A stretch of DNA of 64,000 nucleotides from Agelas oroides (lineage: Eukaryota; Porifera; Demospongiae; Agelasida; Agelasidae), in the NCBI GenBank assembly GCA_949130485.1, contig OX422200.1:1533774-1597773 (forward strand), written 5' to 3'. The notes beneath the pieces are model-generated. The model was not told the DNA's origin and ran no database searches. It saw nothing but the letters and a program-made list of their open reading frames with translations. How positions within the stretch are numbered: the stretch's first letter is position 1; every line of letters starts with the position of its first letter. The position numbers and the translations under genes were made by a program. Positions 26,201 to 34,601 of this stretch are shown here, in pieces.

Positions 26201-26898
26201 AAAAGCGGAAAGAGGGTCTGGTGTTCTGAACAACTTTTCTTGTCACATGGGGCGGGGTCGAATGGCATAAAGAATGTAATTATTGCATTCCCCATGCACT
26301 GCATGCATACTAGATCTCGTACTCGATTGTACGTCATTGCATATAATTATGTGTTCTGCAATCTGATTCGAGCTCTCAGATCAGGAAGCTGTGACAAGAA
26401 AAGTCACTCAGAACATCAGACCCTCTCTCTCGCGCGTACGGGGAGGGTCTGGGCACGAGACTACTTTTGACTCTGCCACTGATGCAATAAATTTTGGTCT
26501 CTGTAACATACTATCTGAACAAAAAATTAAATACTTGCATGAACAGTGGATCTAGCAACAGTGGATCTGGCAACAGTGGATCTGGCAACAGTGGATCTGG
26601 CAACAGTGACCCTAACTCCTACCCTATTACACAACCCTAGCCGCATAATTGTAACACCTACGGTGTTGTAACAGCCGGCCGGGCTGGCTGGTGACGTGTT
26701 TGTTATGCATACTTAGCCTTCCCAGTATCAAAATGTTAAGGCTGTTGCCGTATCAGTAAATAAGTTCCAACCTTCGCGAGTTTCACTTTCAGAGCCTGGA
26801 CTCCTGATGGGTTGTTTGGTAGTACCCCTTCCCCGACCCCGACCCCGACCCCGGCCCCTGCCGGCCTTTGATCCTGGTCCTGGGCTCCGAGAAGACAT
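7088..26898 (-). CDS. Kinase-RRM-KH-macro(x3)-WWE-ADP-ribosyltransferase fusion, paralog 1 (PARP14-like)
   Basis: Eleven exons on the minus strand: 26772-26898, 20733-21677, 19438-19599, 18792-19064, 18321-18593, 17907-18140, 12198-14452, 10868-11095, 9217-10807, 7445-7792, 7088-7374. The sum is 6723 nt, giving 2240 aa with every phase consistent. Order: RG-rich 1-42; protein kinase about 57-320; RRM-like units about 358-690; KH-like region about 700-1150; macro 1 about 1190-1365; macro 2 about 1424-1590; macro 3 about 1627-1797; KH/WWE to about 2029; ART 2030-2240. By family, PARP14-type proteins are mono-ADP-ribosyltransferases that bind nucleic acid and ADP-ribose and often act in stress or antiviral responses. 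The N-terminal kinase is not part of the vertebrate proteins I know. Joining exon 1 to the kinase rests on phase and on conservation in paralog 2. Role in immunity is inference. Confidence 0.85.
8170..8224. repeat. (TGTC)n microsatellite
   Basis: About thirteen TGTC units with a few substitutions, inside intron 9 of paralog 1. Confidence 0.85.
8547..8913. mobile_element. Fold-back element, 367 bp, exact 9-bp target duplication
   Basis: The left end, TAGTCTTGCAAGCCAGACC, matches the complement of the right end (GGGCTTGCGAGACTA). Inner arms with ACACGGCTTGTATAC are also inverted. Flanks are GTAGCTGCC at 8538-8546 and 8914-8922. Non-coding; in intron 9 of paralog 1. Confidence 0.85.
9217..10807 (-). 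CDS. Exon 9 of paralog 1: macro 2 end, macro 3, KH and WWE
   Basis: Contains the macro 2 C-terminal half ([15 protein letters not shown]), a serine/arginine linker, macro 3 ([18 protein letters not shown] ... [13 protein letters not shown] ... [14 protein letters not shown]), a KH-like unit (VELLIYGETQKAVKRAVEKL) and a WWE-like segment ([15 protein letters not shown] ... [13 protein letters not shown]). Macro 3 has VVNPTS in place of VNAAN, suggesting binding rather than hydrolysis. The exon length, 1591 nt, is identical in paralog 2. Confidence 0.8.
10868..11095 (-). CDS. Exon 8 of paralog 1: first half of macro domain 2
   Basis: Reads [23 protein letters not shown]; the pocket asparagine is kept but NAAN has become NTTN. 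Followed by a 60-nt intron (10808-10867) that has GT-AG ends, is a multiple of three and has no stop, so a simple ORF scan runs through it. The 67-nt intron in paralog 2 confirms it is an intron. Confidence 0.8.
11322..11774. mobile_element. Fold-back element, 453 bp, 9-bp target duplication
   Basis: Ends TGGTCTCGTTCCCAGGCC and GGCCTGGGAACGAGGCTA. Long inverted arms run in past the ACGTGAATGACGTC blocks. Flanks are TATTTTCTT (11313-11321) and TATCTTCTT (11775-11783), 8 of 9. Sits in intron 7 of paralog 1. Confidence 0.8.
12198..14452 (-). CDS. Exon 7 of paralog 1: KH-like region and macro domain 1
   Basis: A 2255-nt exon. The first 500 or so residues are repeated alpha/beta units with KH-like spacing and limited motif conservation. 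Macro 1 follows with [26 protein letters not shown] (residues 1219-1225) and [17 protein letters not shown] plus GGVAGAI is the ADP-ribose pocket signature typical of binding-competent, possibly hydrolytic macro domains. Confidence 0.8.
15296..17097. repeat. Direct repeats bracketing the 1.1-kb element
   Basis: About 90 bp starting GTCTGTGGGCGGAATTTCAT occurs at 15296-15385 and again at 17008-17097 in the same orientation with scattered substitutions. Between the second copy and 17420 lies a stretch rich in AAGTACCCAT/AAGTACCTAT motifs. The pair may be ends of an older composite element. Confidence 0.6.
15676..16792. mobile_element. 1.1-kb inverted-repeat element (different family)
   Basis: Left arm AATGGCCGACTTGCATGATG... 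and the right-arm complement agree over about 85 bp with several mismatches. I see no convincing target duplication. The interior has a 180-codon minus frame (15852-16394) without recognisable motifs, so it is probably non-autonomous. In the 3.4-kb intron 6 of paralog 1. Confidence 0.65.
17907..19599 (-). CDS. Exons 3-6 of paralog 1: four RRM-like units
   Basis: Exons 19438-19599, 18792-19064, 18321-18593 and 17907-18140 are all phase 1 to 1, as expected for module duplication. Each carries an RRM-like core with a beta1 segment ([34 protein letters not shown]), an xxLQLYFE-type helix and a GxAxVTFxxPxG strand. The next exon begins with the end of the preceding unit ([12 protein letters not shown]...LQL). 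This resembles the N-terminal RRM array of PARP14/DTX3L-type proteins. The classic aromatic RNP residues are not evident, so RNA binding may be altered. Confidence 0.7.
20733..21677 (-). CDS. Exon 2 of paralog 1: protein kinase domain
   Basis: Glycine loop GGGAFGSV (residues 69-76), AVK lysine 89, KEC glutamate 119, catalytic loop HQDLCSDN (Asp200, Asn205) and DFG at 221-223 are all present. Two motifs are atypical: HQD instead of HRD with Cys in place of the usual Lys/Ala, and MPPI where APE is expected. FSFGVV and KRP of the C-lobe are recognisable. The overall look is TKL/RIPK-like. The metal- and ATP-binding residues are intact, so it is probably active rather than a pseudokinase. The whole kinase lies in one exon. 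Confidence 0.85.
22060..22578. mobile_element. Fold-back element, 519 bp, hosting a nested mini-element
   Basis: Ends TAGCCTCATTCCCAGGCCTC and GAGGCCTGGGAACAAGGCTA; flanks AGAATTTTG (22051-22059) and AGAGTTTTG (22579-22587), 8 of 9. Interior is related to the 11322-11774 element (CACAGAGG/TGGAAGAG and GTCCACCT blocks). Lies in intron 1 of paralog 1. Confidence 0.8.
22197..22250. mobile_element. 54-bp hairpin mini-element with exact 9-bp target duplication
   Basis: TAGCCTCGTACCCAGGGTCT at the left and the near-perfect complement at the right, with only a short loop. AATGACATC flanks both sides (22188-22196 and 22251-22259). It is inserted inside the 519-bp element, so transposition of the mini-form is recent relative to its host. 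Confidence 0.85.
22701..23008. mobile_element. Inverted-repeat MITE, TACCGTATTTCTTCGA ends
   Basis: Left TACCGTATTTCTTCGATTGG and right ATTCGAAGAAATAGGGTA are inverted copies with GGCGGCGTCTATTCG inner motifs. Non-coding, 308 bp, in intron 1 of paralog 1. Confidence 0.6.
24096..24265 (+). pseudogene. Possible transposon ORF fragment (Arg/Ala/Glu-rich)
   Basis: The frame begins MEEKGKHRIERDRARRAAET and continues with EQKEHRLSKSRTKDRARHAS. This R..R.A.E...R repeat style recalls basic N-terminal segments of Helitron-type transposon proteins, but I cannot confirm it. A loosely similar basic segment occurs near 33080-33199. No continuation or catalytic motif is visible. Confidence 0.25.
24461..24655. 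repeat. Cluster of short inverted repeats (GGACCAnTTTTGGC motifs)
   Basis: GGGGACCACTTTCGGCTGCC, its complement, and variants such as TTTTGGCGACCAAAA alternate six or more times in about 190 bp, giving several overlapping hairpins. Cause unknown; in intron 1 of paralog 1. Confidence 0.6.
26177..26463. mobile_element. Fold-back element, 287 bp, exact 9-bp target duplication
   Basis: TAGTCTCGTGCCCAGACCCT left and AGGGTCTGGGCACGAGACTA right; CTTTTGACT flanks both sides (26168-26176, 26464-26472). Inner TTCTGA segments are also inverted. Confidence 0.9.
26540..26610. repeat. 17-bp tandem repeat, 4 copies
   Basis: AACAGTGGATCTGGC repeats four times with a final divergent copy, in intron 1 of paralog 1. 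Confidence 0.75.
26772..26898 (-). CDS. Exon 1 of paralog 1: RG-rich N-terminus
   Basis: ATG at 26898-26896 begins MSSRSPGPGSKAGRGRGRG; the exon ends in phase 1 at GAAG|GTTGG. The kinase exon starts in the matching phase 2 kb or more away, and paralog 2 has the same exon ([20 protein letters not shown]) with the same end phase. RG/RGG stretches commonly bind RNA and are arginine-methylated. The exon-1-to-kinase intron is about 5.1 kb and contains several fold-back elements. Confidence 0.7.
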
Positions 26899-26956
26899 CA
26901 CAATCGCGATAGACCCCCTACATGTAATGCAGGTGCAGGTGAAACGTACGTCAACG

Positions 26957-27827
26957 CATAGATAGTAGAGAAGGATATGGATTGGAAACGCAATGATTTC
27001 GCGTTCCATTCGCGTTACGCATTACGTCACTCTAGAAAAGACAAATGTGGCTACCAGAATCGACAAAAATCACTTGTACAAGCTGTTCCTCGACCCAGGA
27101 GGTCTGACAAGACTTGAATAAAGCCTGCGTAGTAGCAGTACATTTGAAATAAATGGAACTCGACCAACTCTTTACCTCTTGTGCCTTTCAGAGCGGCTTA
27201 TCGGCGTTCGAAAGCTACTATTGAAAGCTACTGCTCCGCCCTCTACTAGGTCCACTGCTCTTTGCCAATACCACGTTGCAACACAGTGAGCCCAGTACGA
27301 ATTATATGTCTGATATGAAACCTTGGGAAGCTACTGTTACTGACTTGTAGTCCCACAAACACTTGTACCGTGTACCGTCTACAAAGCTGGATTTCTCCCG
27401 TCTTACCATCCATTATTCTTAGCCAATGCCACGTTGCAATATAACAGCTCCAGTACAAATTATATCTCTGAAATGGAACTTTGAGAAGCTATTGTTAGTG
27501 ACTTATAGTCCCACAAACGCTTGTTTTGCCATTTTACACGTAAAAGGCTGGATTTCTCCCGTCTTACACTACTTATGACGACTTAAGTTTTACCTTCGTA
27601 CAATCTAACAAAGCATGACAAGTTGCATGATTCCACCAGCTAGCTCTGAGGTTGCCTGGTATAATGGCTACAGTCCCACTAAGATACCGCATTTCTGTGA
27701 TTTTCAATGCGTAATGCGTAACACGGATAAGATCAAAGGGCATGCCGCGTTCTGTATGGACGTTAATGGCAGATTGATCACGTGAGTTACGTGCGTTTCC
27801 AATCCATATCCTTCTCTACTATCTATG
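26957..27827. mobile_element. 871-bp inverted-repeat element just upstream of paralog 1 ATG
   Basis: Left CATAGATAGTAGAGAAGGAT and right ATCCTTCTCTACTATCTATG are inverted; the match continues through TATGGATTGGAAACGC. GTCAACG (7 bp) flanks both sides exactly (26950-26956 and 27828-27834). The interior includes a diverged direct duplication of about 175 bp (27241-27418 and 27405-27575). A single end of the same family lies at about 11918-12010. Confidence 0.7.
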
Positions 27828-27971
27828 GTCAACGTAAACATCATCATGTGACCGTGGACGTCATTGACTGCTTCCTACTGTCTATGCTACTATGAATATA
27901 TATCTGCTCCCCCCCCCCTTCCCTTTTCTCTTTGCAGACCCACGGTCACCCACCACCCTTCTGGAAGAGAT

Positions 27972-28620
27972 GTAGCTAGCTAGCTAGCTAGCTAGCTAGA
28001 TAGATAGATAGATAAGATTTTATTTTGGTAGAGCAGAAATGCTGTATCTACAATAAGTTACACATAGGTTTTCATACAGGTCCTGCTATAGACAAAAACA
28101 ACAACTTTATAAAGAAATAAAAAAAATAGGAACAACTACATGTAGATGACATAAAATAGCATAGATATTAGAGAGTCAGCCTTTGTATTGTAGCTACATT
28201 TAAAAACAGGTACACAGTTTATGCCGGGTCAGTTTAGGTGAATTTTATTGGCTCCTGTGGTGGTGGAACAGTTCAGGTTTGAATTTGTGAGGAATTTGCG
28301 TGTAAGGTAATTTATTGGGAGCTTGTTTTCTCAAGCAGTCAAGCACCAATGGACTTGACATAGCATTGCATTAGCTATGTCTTCTTGACTTGAGAGTCAA
28401 GATGCTATGCCAAACTTTTGTACTACCAAATCTAGATTACTGCTCTGTAGTGTGGAACTCCTGTGGAGTGATGTTGAGCAGCAAAATTGAGCGAATACAG
28501 AACTATGCACTATTTCACAAGCCACCATGCACGAGCAGTGCAGATCTACGTACGAGAAGCTCTAGGATGGATCAGATGTATAGTGTGGCACTTCTTCCTG
28601 AACCATGCAGGTTTGCTGCA
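27972..28620. mobile_element. CR1/L2-like LINE fragment with 5' inversion
   Basis: The minus strand from about 28370 to 28020 encodes a typical RT C-terminal tail (NKLPINYLTRKFLTN, then NCSTTTGANKIHLN, stop, PGIN). It ends in AAAATCTTATC and an (ATCT)n tail at 27998-28013. The plus strand from 28396 encodes the preceding RT segment (TFVLPNLDYCSVVWNSCG, KIERIQNYAL, SSADLR), so the 5' part is inverted relative to the 3' part. Stops and a frameshift show it is dead. It lies directly upstream of the truncated shootin copy. Confidence 0.7.
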
Positions 28621-29990
28621 TCAGACAAGGAAGGTGGGCCATTTTCCCTGTTAAGGCATCGTGTGGTTGTCTCATCTCTTCCTCCTGACTCGACCCCCTT
28701 CTCTCTTTCACAGTCAAGTCGAAGATCTCTTCTCTTGAAACAGCAGCTGCTGCAGCTCCACCCCCATCCCCAATACCAGCTCCTCCTCCTCCTCCTCCTC
28801 CTCCTCCTCCTCCACCTCCTCCCTCTCTCCCTGGAGGTGCTACCGCTCCTCCTCCTCCTCCACCTCCCCTCTCTCCCTGGAGGTTCTCCAGCTCCACCTC
28901 CCTGCATGCAGCCTAAAGCTGCCAGAAGCAAGAAGGGAGATGTCATGGCAGAGATGGCAAAACTACTGGTAAGCGGAATATATTATTGTTGACAGCATTT
29001 TCAAAAAGATTCTATGCAATAATTTGTGTTACATCTAGCCAGGGCACTTTGCCCAGCAGTAGCGCAGCATAGCTGGGCTAGGGGCACATTCACTAATAAC
29101 TAGGGGCTCTGCCCCACTACCAATCATTGGTGCTGATAGTACTGTTGTGTTGATCATGAATGCCTAAAAACAGCCTCAAGAGCTGACCTGAGAGGCTCCA
29201 AAGTTCCTGGGGGAGCATGGCCCTAATCCTCCTAGATGCTTCTACACTTCATGCAGAAGTCCTCACATTAACCCTGAGGCTATTTTTAAGACATTCTCGT
29301 CATGGTGAACTTCTGACGTAGTGTGCCTTTGCTCTGCTGTGTTCTGACTTGGCCACTATGTTTGTGCACAATGAAGAATTCAGCCTAGAGACAAGCTAGG
29401 CCAATTAAACCCACACCAATTAATCACAATACCACTATGATGTCATTTTAAATACCACTATGATGTCATCTTATAATAGCACTATGTCATAATACACTAT
29501 GATGTCATTTTCTAATAAGACATGATGTCATCTTTGGAATTAGCACTTAACAGGGTGATAAACGAAAAGAGCTGTCTAGTCGGTATCTTTTCAGCAAATA
29601 AGCAAGCAGGATAGAGCAGCCTCGATTGCCCAAATTATGAGTCTCTTGATATGCATGTAGTCCTTCCAGTTTCATGACATGGTATGGCCCTGCTGGGAGA
29701 TCTTGAGATCGGGAAGACCTGGATGCACATAATTATAGTCCCTCCAGTCTACACAGTTGGCTAGTACACTATGTCACAACTTCTTGTCCCCTCCAGGCAT
29801 CACGTGGAGGGAAGAAGAGTCGCCCTCCCGTCAGCATCCCCAAGAAGGAGCCACCAAAGCAAAAGAACCAGATGTCAAATGAACTGTTTGAGAAACTGAA
29901 AAAGAGGCGTGGACGACAAGGAGAAGGTGGGTGGAGCAGCTCCCTGAGTGTGTAGTGATATACCGTGATACTAAGCACCAGGGTTCTCGC

Positions 29991-30559
29991 TAGCCTCGTT
30001 CCCAGGCTCTCCCCTCACCCCGACAAAAATAAAAACGGAGGGGGAAGCCTGGTATCGATTTGCACGTGATATCGCGGCACGACAACGTCACAGCAATAAT
30101 TGCAATAGTCATGATGCAATTGTGCAGCCACGTGATAGGCTGACTAGAACATACTACTGAAACAAGTGAGCTTCAACTGCATCTGTGAGACCTTGGCACG
30201 GCTCAAACAGCAGCAATGGTGAAGTACCCAGCATGTAGGTAAGGCTGTGCCTATTTACTGTTACCGTGTTCTGCTTTGAAAAAATTGCTACGAGGCTATG
30301 AAGAAAGACTTTAGTTGGTCAGCGTTACATTTTGGCGTACAAAATAAAATTGCAAAAACATAGCTACACAACAAAGAATGAGTTGTAATAACAAACTCCT
30401 GAACTGAGAGTACTTCATGGTCTTCACGTGAATGACGTTTCAGGTTATTTAATAGTGCAAAGGCGTTGTGCCGCGATATCACGTGTGAACCGATACCAGG
30501 CTCTCCCCCTCCATTTTTATTTTTCGTCGGGGCGAGGGGAGAGCCTGGGAATGAGGCTA
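29991..30559. mobile_element. Fold-back element, duplicate of the 3319-3903 insertion
   Basis: Same ends and the same GGTTCTCGC duplication at 29982-29990 and 30560-30568; 569 bp, with small indels relative to its partner. Confidence 0.85.
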
Positions 30560-31904
30560 GGTTCTCGCTAGAAATCTATTTCCAAATGGTGCCTAGTACA
30601 ATGGGCAGGTATGAAACACCCACAGCTATTTTAAGTGGGAAGCCAGGCTAGTAACTGCTATGGGCAGGGTTTAGGCTAAATGGTCCTCTTACCACAATTT
30701 ACCACATCCAAATGGTGCTGCAATTAACCAAATGGTGCAAAAGGCCTAGCGAGAACCTGCTTGGTAAAAATGGTGCCTAGTACAATGGGCAGGTATGAAA
30801 GCCCTCTCTACACACCAAAGTGGGAAGCCAGGATAGTAACTGCTATGGGCAGGGTTTAGGCTAAATGATCCTCTTATCCAAATGGTGCTGCAATTAACCA
30901 AATGGTGCAAAACCATCTGCTAAAGGCCTAGTGAGAACCCTGCTAAGCATCAGTACAGTGGGTGCTTATAATCGTGGGGTGCTTACATTCATGGGGTGCT
31001 AATAAGTGTATGCAATATGAACCCATCTTAAGGTGCAGTTGTAGGGGAATGTACTAGTTGAGATATATATTATGCCTAGAGCTTCTCATATGTTTGTAGC
31101 TTTTCTAGAACCCAAGATATAGTCGGCACTCAATTGATCATTACTGACAACCCTGCCCACCAAAGTAAAGCACTTAGAACTAACGAATCCCTGAGGGGTT
31201 TTTGCTAATTCTTATCAAAAGGCTGTACTGGAATGTTTGTTTTATCCCGTGTCAATAGCTTGCTTGTAATCGGAGATAGATACTGGCAAAATTTACCCAC
31301 TACGTTCAAAAGCTGACTTCTGTTTGTGTAGTAACACAATCCACCTGGGTTCCAGAATTTTTGTGGGTGTCGAATTCTGATGCAGCCTCTCTCAGTGCTG
31401 CTCCTGAGCCCAAGTGATATTCATGTTAAACTTATTAGCTCCGCTCTCCCATTTTTGATGAGATCCTTTGTTGAGAAAAAGGACAGGGGGGGGGGGTGGG
31501 GGGGAATTCCTGAACGGGATACTACTGGCTATGTGCTTTGCTCCAGACATGCCAGACTCTGGAAAGGTGGCACCGAATTCTGATGCAGCCTCTCCCAGTG
31601 CTACTCCTGAGCCCGAGCAGCTGCCAGAAGAGGGAGAGAGAGGAGAGACACCAGAGGGGCAAGGTAGGAATCACAATAACGTGATCCATAAATTAGTTTT
31701 TATAAAAGGTATTGCCTGGAGCTGGATTGAAGGTCAAATTCAACTTGTGTAGATAATGGTAGATTCATGATGGTGTTTTATCATGGCCTGTATCAATGCT
31801 TATGCACCCTTTACTGTGAACAACACCTAATTTACAACATACTTCCATGAACCTACCACCTTCCTTCCTTGACCACAACTGGAGTGGTGCAGTATATATG
31901 GAAC

Positions 31905-32214
31905 TAATTTCATGTCCCGCCCGCACGCGCCTCCCAGTGAGAAACGGTTTGGTGAACAGAGTCAAATTCCTTGGGCTTATTCCCAAAAACTGATAAGGAC
32001 CAATGAGATTGCGAGATCGGTAAATATTACTTAGCACTTCCCTTACAACAGTAAATTTGTTCATCTCCATTCAAGTATCCGTACCTTTATTGAGCGGGCT
32101 TGCCGCAAACTGCTAGGTTATATTGTCGCAAAAGTGTGCGCTAGCCCAAGAAATTCAACTTGGTTCACCAGACTGTTTCTCCTTGTGAGAGGGTGGGGTC
32201 TGGGGACGAGACTA
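31905..32214. mobile_element. Fold-back element, duplicate of 5049-5313, fuller length
   Basis: 310 bp between ATATGGAAC and ATATAGAAC. Retains the inner GGTGAACAGAGTCAAATTCC segment that pairs with GAATTCAACTTGGTTCACC near the right end; this segment is lost from the first copy. Confidence 0.75.
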
Positions 32215-32819
32215 ATATAGAACATTCAAAGCTCTAGCATGGGAGCCCATGATAAACAGTTAATTGAAATATTGTTGTGATCTGGTCTGTTGACATTTAC
32301 AGGTGATCTCAGTCCTTCACCAGTCCCTACTGCTTCCCTCAAGTCCAGTGGAGAGAGAGCCACACCCTCTCCCCACCCCCCACCAGTAGAACAACAACAG
32401 GTATTAAATGCAGCAGCTGAAACCCCAGCAAGTCAGGTGGAGGATGGAAATACACAACAGTCGTCAGGAGAGGGAAAAGAGTCACCGCCCTTAGAGAACA
32501 GAGGTGAAGTACAGCTCGGTAACACCCAACAGGAGAGTACTAAAGGGATAGTGCAACAGCCCAATGGTGATGCTGCTCCGCCCTCAGTGAATGACCTGCA
32601 AGAGCAGGCCCCCCACTTGGGGGACAGTGGACAAAATCAAAATTCCCATCAAAATCACCAAGTTGGTGAGACTGGATAACCCCATTGTATACACCTTGAA
32701 ATCATTTGTAGGTAATATTGACATCTTAGTGGGTTTTTATGAATGATTTGTGAATGTTGTAATGCTTTTTTTGTAGTTATGTTTTTAGCAAATTTTGTTA
32801 CCATGAATTTTGTATAATT

Positions 32820-34601
32820 GCCGAGCGCATTAGCGCGAGGCTCTGAATGAGGGATCTATTCTCGCAATGTACGTGCGTACGTACGTACGTACGTACGTAC
32901 GTGTCGGTCACGCTTAGGAATGTCAATTTGCGGTACCGCTTAGGAATGTCAATTTGAGGTCACGCCCAGGCAGGATATCAGATACCACGTGCATTACACG
33001 ACGACGTTGGGACGACGTTTTTGGCGACGGAGGACGGGAGGACAGCGCGGCTGGGCCTTCGCAACGTACGTATTTGGCTGAGTCAAGTGCAGAAGCGAGT
33101 ACTGAACGCAGCCGACGGCTAGCGACTCTGACAAAGAAAAAAACAAAGAGGTCAGTCCACAGTAGAGCAAGAAGAGCACAAGATAGAGTTCAACAGTAGA
33201 AAGCACGTACTGGAGATTCTTCACAAGCCAGGTATTTAGGCTCACTCTTTACGTTATACCGTTGTTTTGTACTGTTCTTTGGGCTCCCACTATACTAAAC
33301 GAGCAACCCCTGACACCTGCGCCGCGCGCCCCATCCGCGCATGGCGCTTGAAGCGGCGCGAGGCATCATACGCATGCGTACTCCTAGTTAGTGAGATAAA
33401 TCTGTCTGTAAAACATAACGCACATCTCCCGGTCACCCTAGTGCAGCTGATGAGGTGGTTTGGTATTGGCTGAAACACATCCTGCACAGTGGCATTAATA
33501 TCTAGTCCATACAGGCTTGTTTCAGATGTTCATTGGGGGCTGAGAAATAAGTTGACCTGATTGAACTCTTGTTACTGTTCTGCCAGCAAGATACATTACA
33601 TTAGGGGTTTCTTCCCCCCCCCCCCCCCCCTCCCCCCGAGAGGATGAGGTTGGTATGTTAGCTACATCCACCAATCTCCTCAACACAGTTGATGCTACCA
33701 TGCAGTGTGTGGTGTATATAGAGGGAATAATTGTCACTTGAAACTTACCCCTTGCCTTGATACTTGCAGGGTGTGTGAAAACTGATATAAGCCAATTGTC
33801 TTCTGCTGGCCACACAGAGACAGAGGTATTGTCCCACTGCATGCACCAAAGGAAGAATGGCTGGCCAGGAAGAAGGCTGAGGTCAGGCACTCTGTCCTCC
33901 CTTGCCCCATCAGTTTTTCAGTGACTTAAAGTTTTTGAACACCCCTTCCTTATCCATATCCCATGAACATTGTATTTTTATCCACTTCCTCCCAAAATAG
34001 TTACACACTATGTGAAAAGAAATGTCATGACACAAGCTTTCTTTAAGCTACATGTATGATGCCATATATTTGGGGCTTTCTCTCCTAGCGGCCTGACCCT
34101 CATGGCTGGAGGCTGAAGTATCAAATGTTTAGGTGGAGAACTAATCCTTGGTGACTGTACAAGGCCTTGCTATGACCCCAGTGGCAGCAAGGATGTTCAA
34201 GTCAGCTCAAGAAATGCTCCAGTCATGGCCTAACGAGCTCTACTGGTTCCAGTGCCTATGACACAAGCTTGAGAATATAGGGCTACACTGTGTAAAACAA
34301 GACAAGATTAGCCATGGAGTCTGTTGAGGGCTAAAATTTATGGTACCCTTGAAAAACAGCTATATGTAAGTAATACTAGTACATGTATTGGCAACAAGGT
34401 AAATCAATCACAGTCAGAAACTTCAAGATTTCACAAATCATAATTCTAAATGCAAACACCAATCACCCAGCAATAGTTATTGTCAGCATACTATTATACA
34501 CCAATCACCCAGCAATAGTTATTGTCAGCATACTATTATACAGCTATGTACTCAGCCAACTACCACTACAAAGTTTCTATCCATAAAACTAGTCTAATTG
34601 T
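32820..34601. other. Intergenic, no gene recognised
   Basis: After the shootin duplicate the sequence departs from copy 1 at about 32820. It contains (ACGT)n at 32873-32901, a basic 81-codon frame at 32954-33199 of unknown status, a poly-C run at 33607-33636 and a direct 39-bp duplication at about 34462-34541 (ACCAATCACCCAGCAATAGT). I see no convincing gene. PARP paralog 2 ends at 34602. Confidence 0.5.

Larger units (their letters stand above)
28714..32679 (+). pseudogene. Truncated, partly deleted duplicate of the shootin-like gene
   Basis: Blocks matching copy 1: poly-Pro 28714 to about 28890, helix exon 28912-28968, basic exon 29797-29926, acidic exon 31547-31663 and last exon 32303-32679 (TAA). 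The three exons corresponding to 440-1196, including the WH2-like motif, are missing: the poly-Pro coding sequence runs almost straight into the helix exon. The poly-Pro frame is broken by a small indel and meets TAA in CAGCCTAAAGC. There is no N-terminal part; a LINE and exon 1 of the PARP-like gene lie upstream instead. Introns are nearly identical to copy 1, so the duplication or conversion is recent. It could still be transcribed as a short chimera, but I favour a pseudogene. Confidence 0.65.

Noticed and set aside
32954-33199. Basic 81-codon frame after the shootin duplicate
   Set aside because: Weakly like the 24096 fragment but with no recognisable domain; left as an unassigned intergenic frame.
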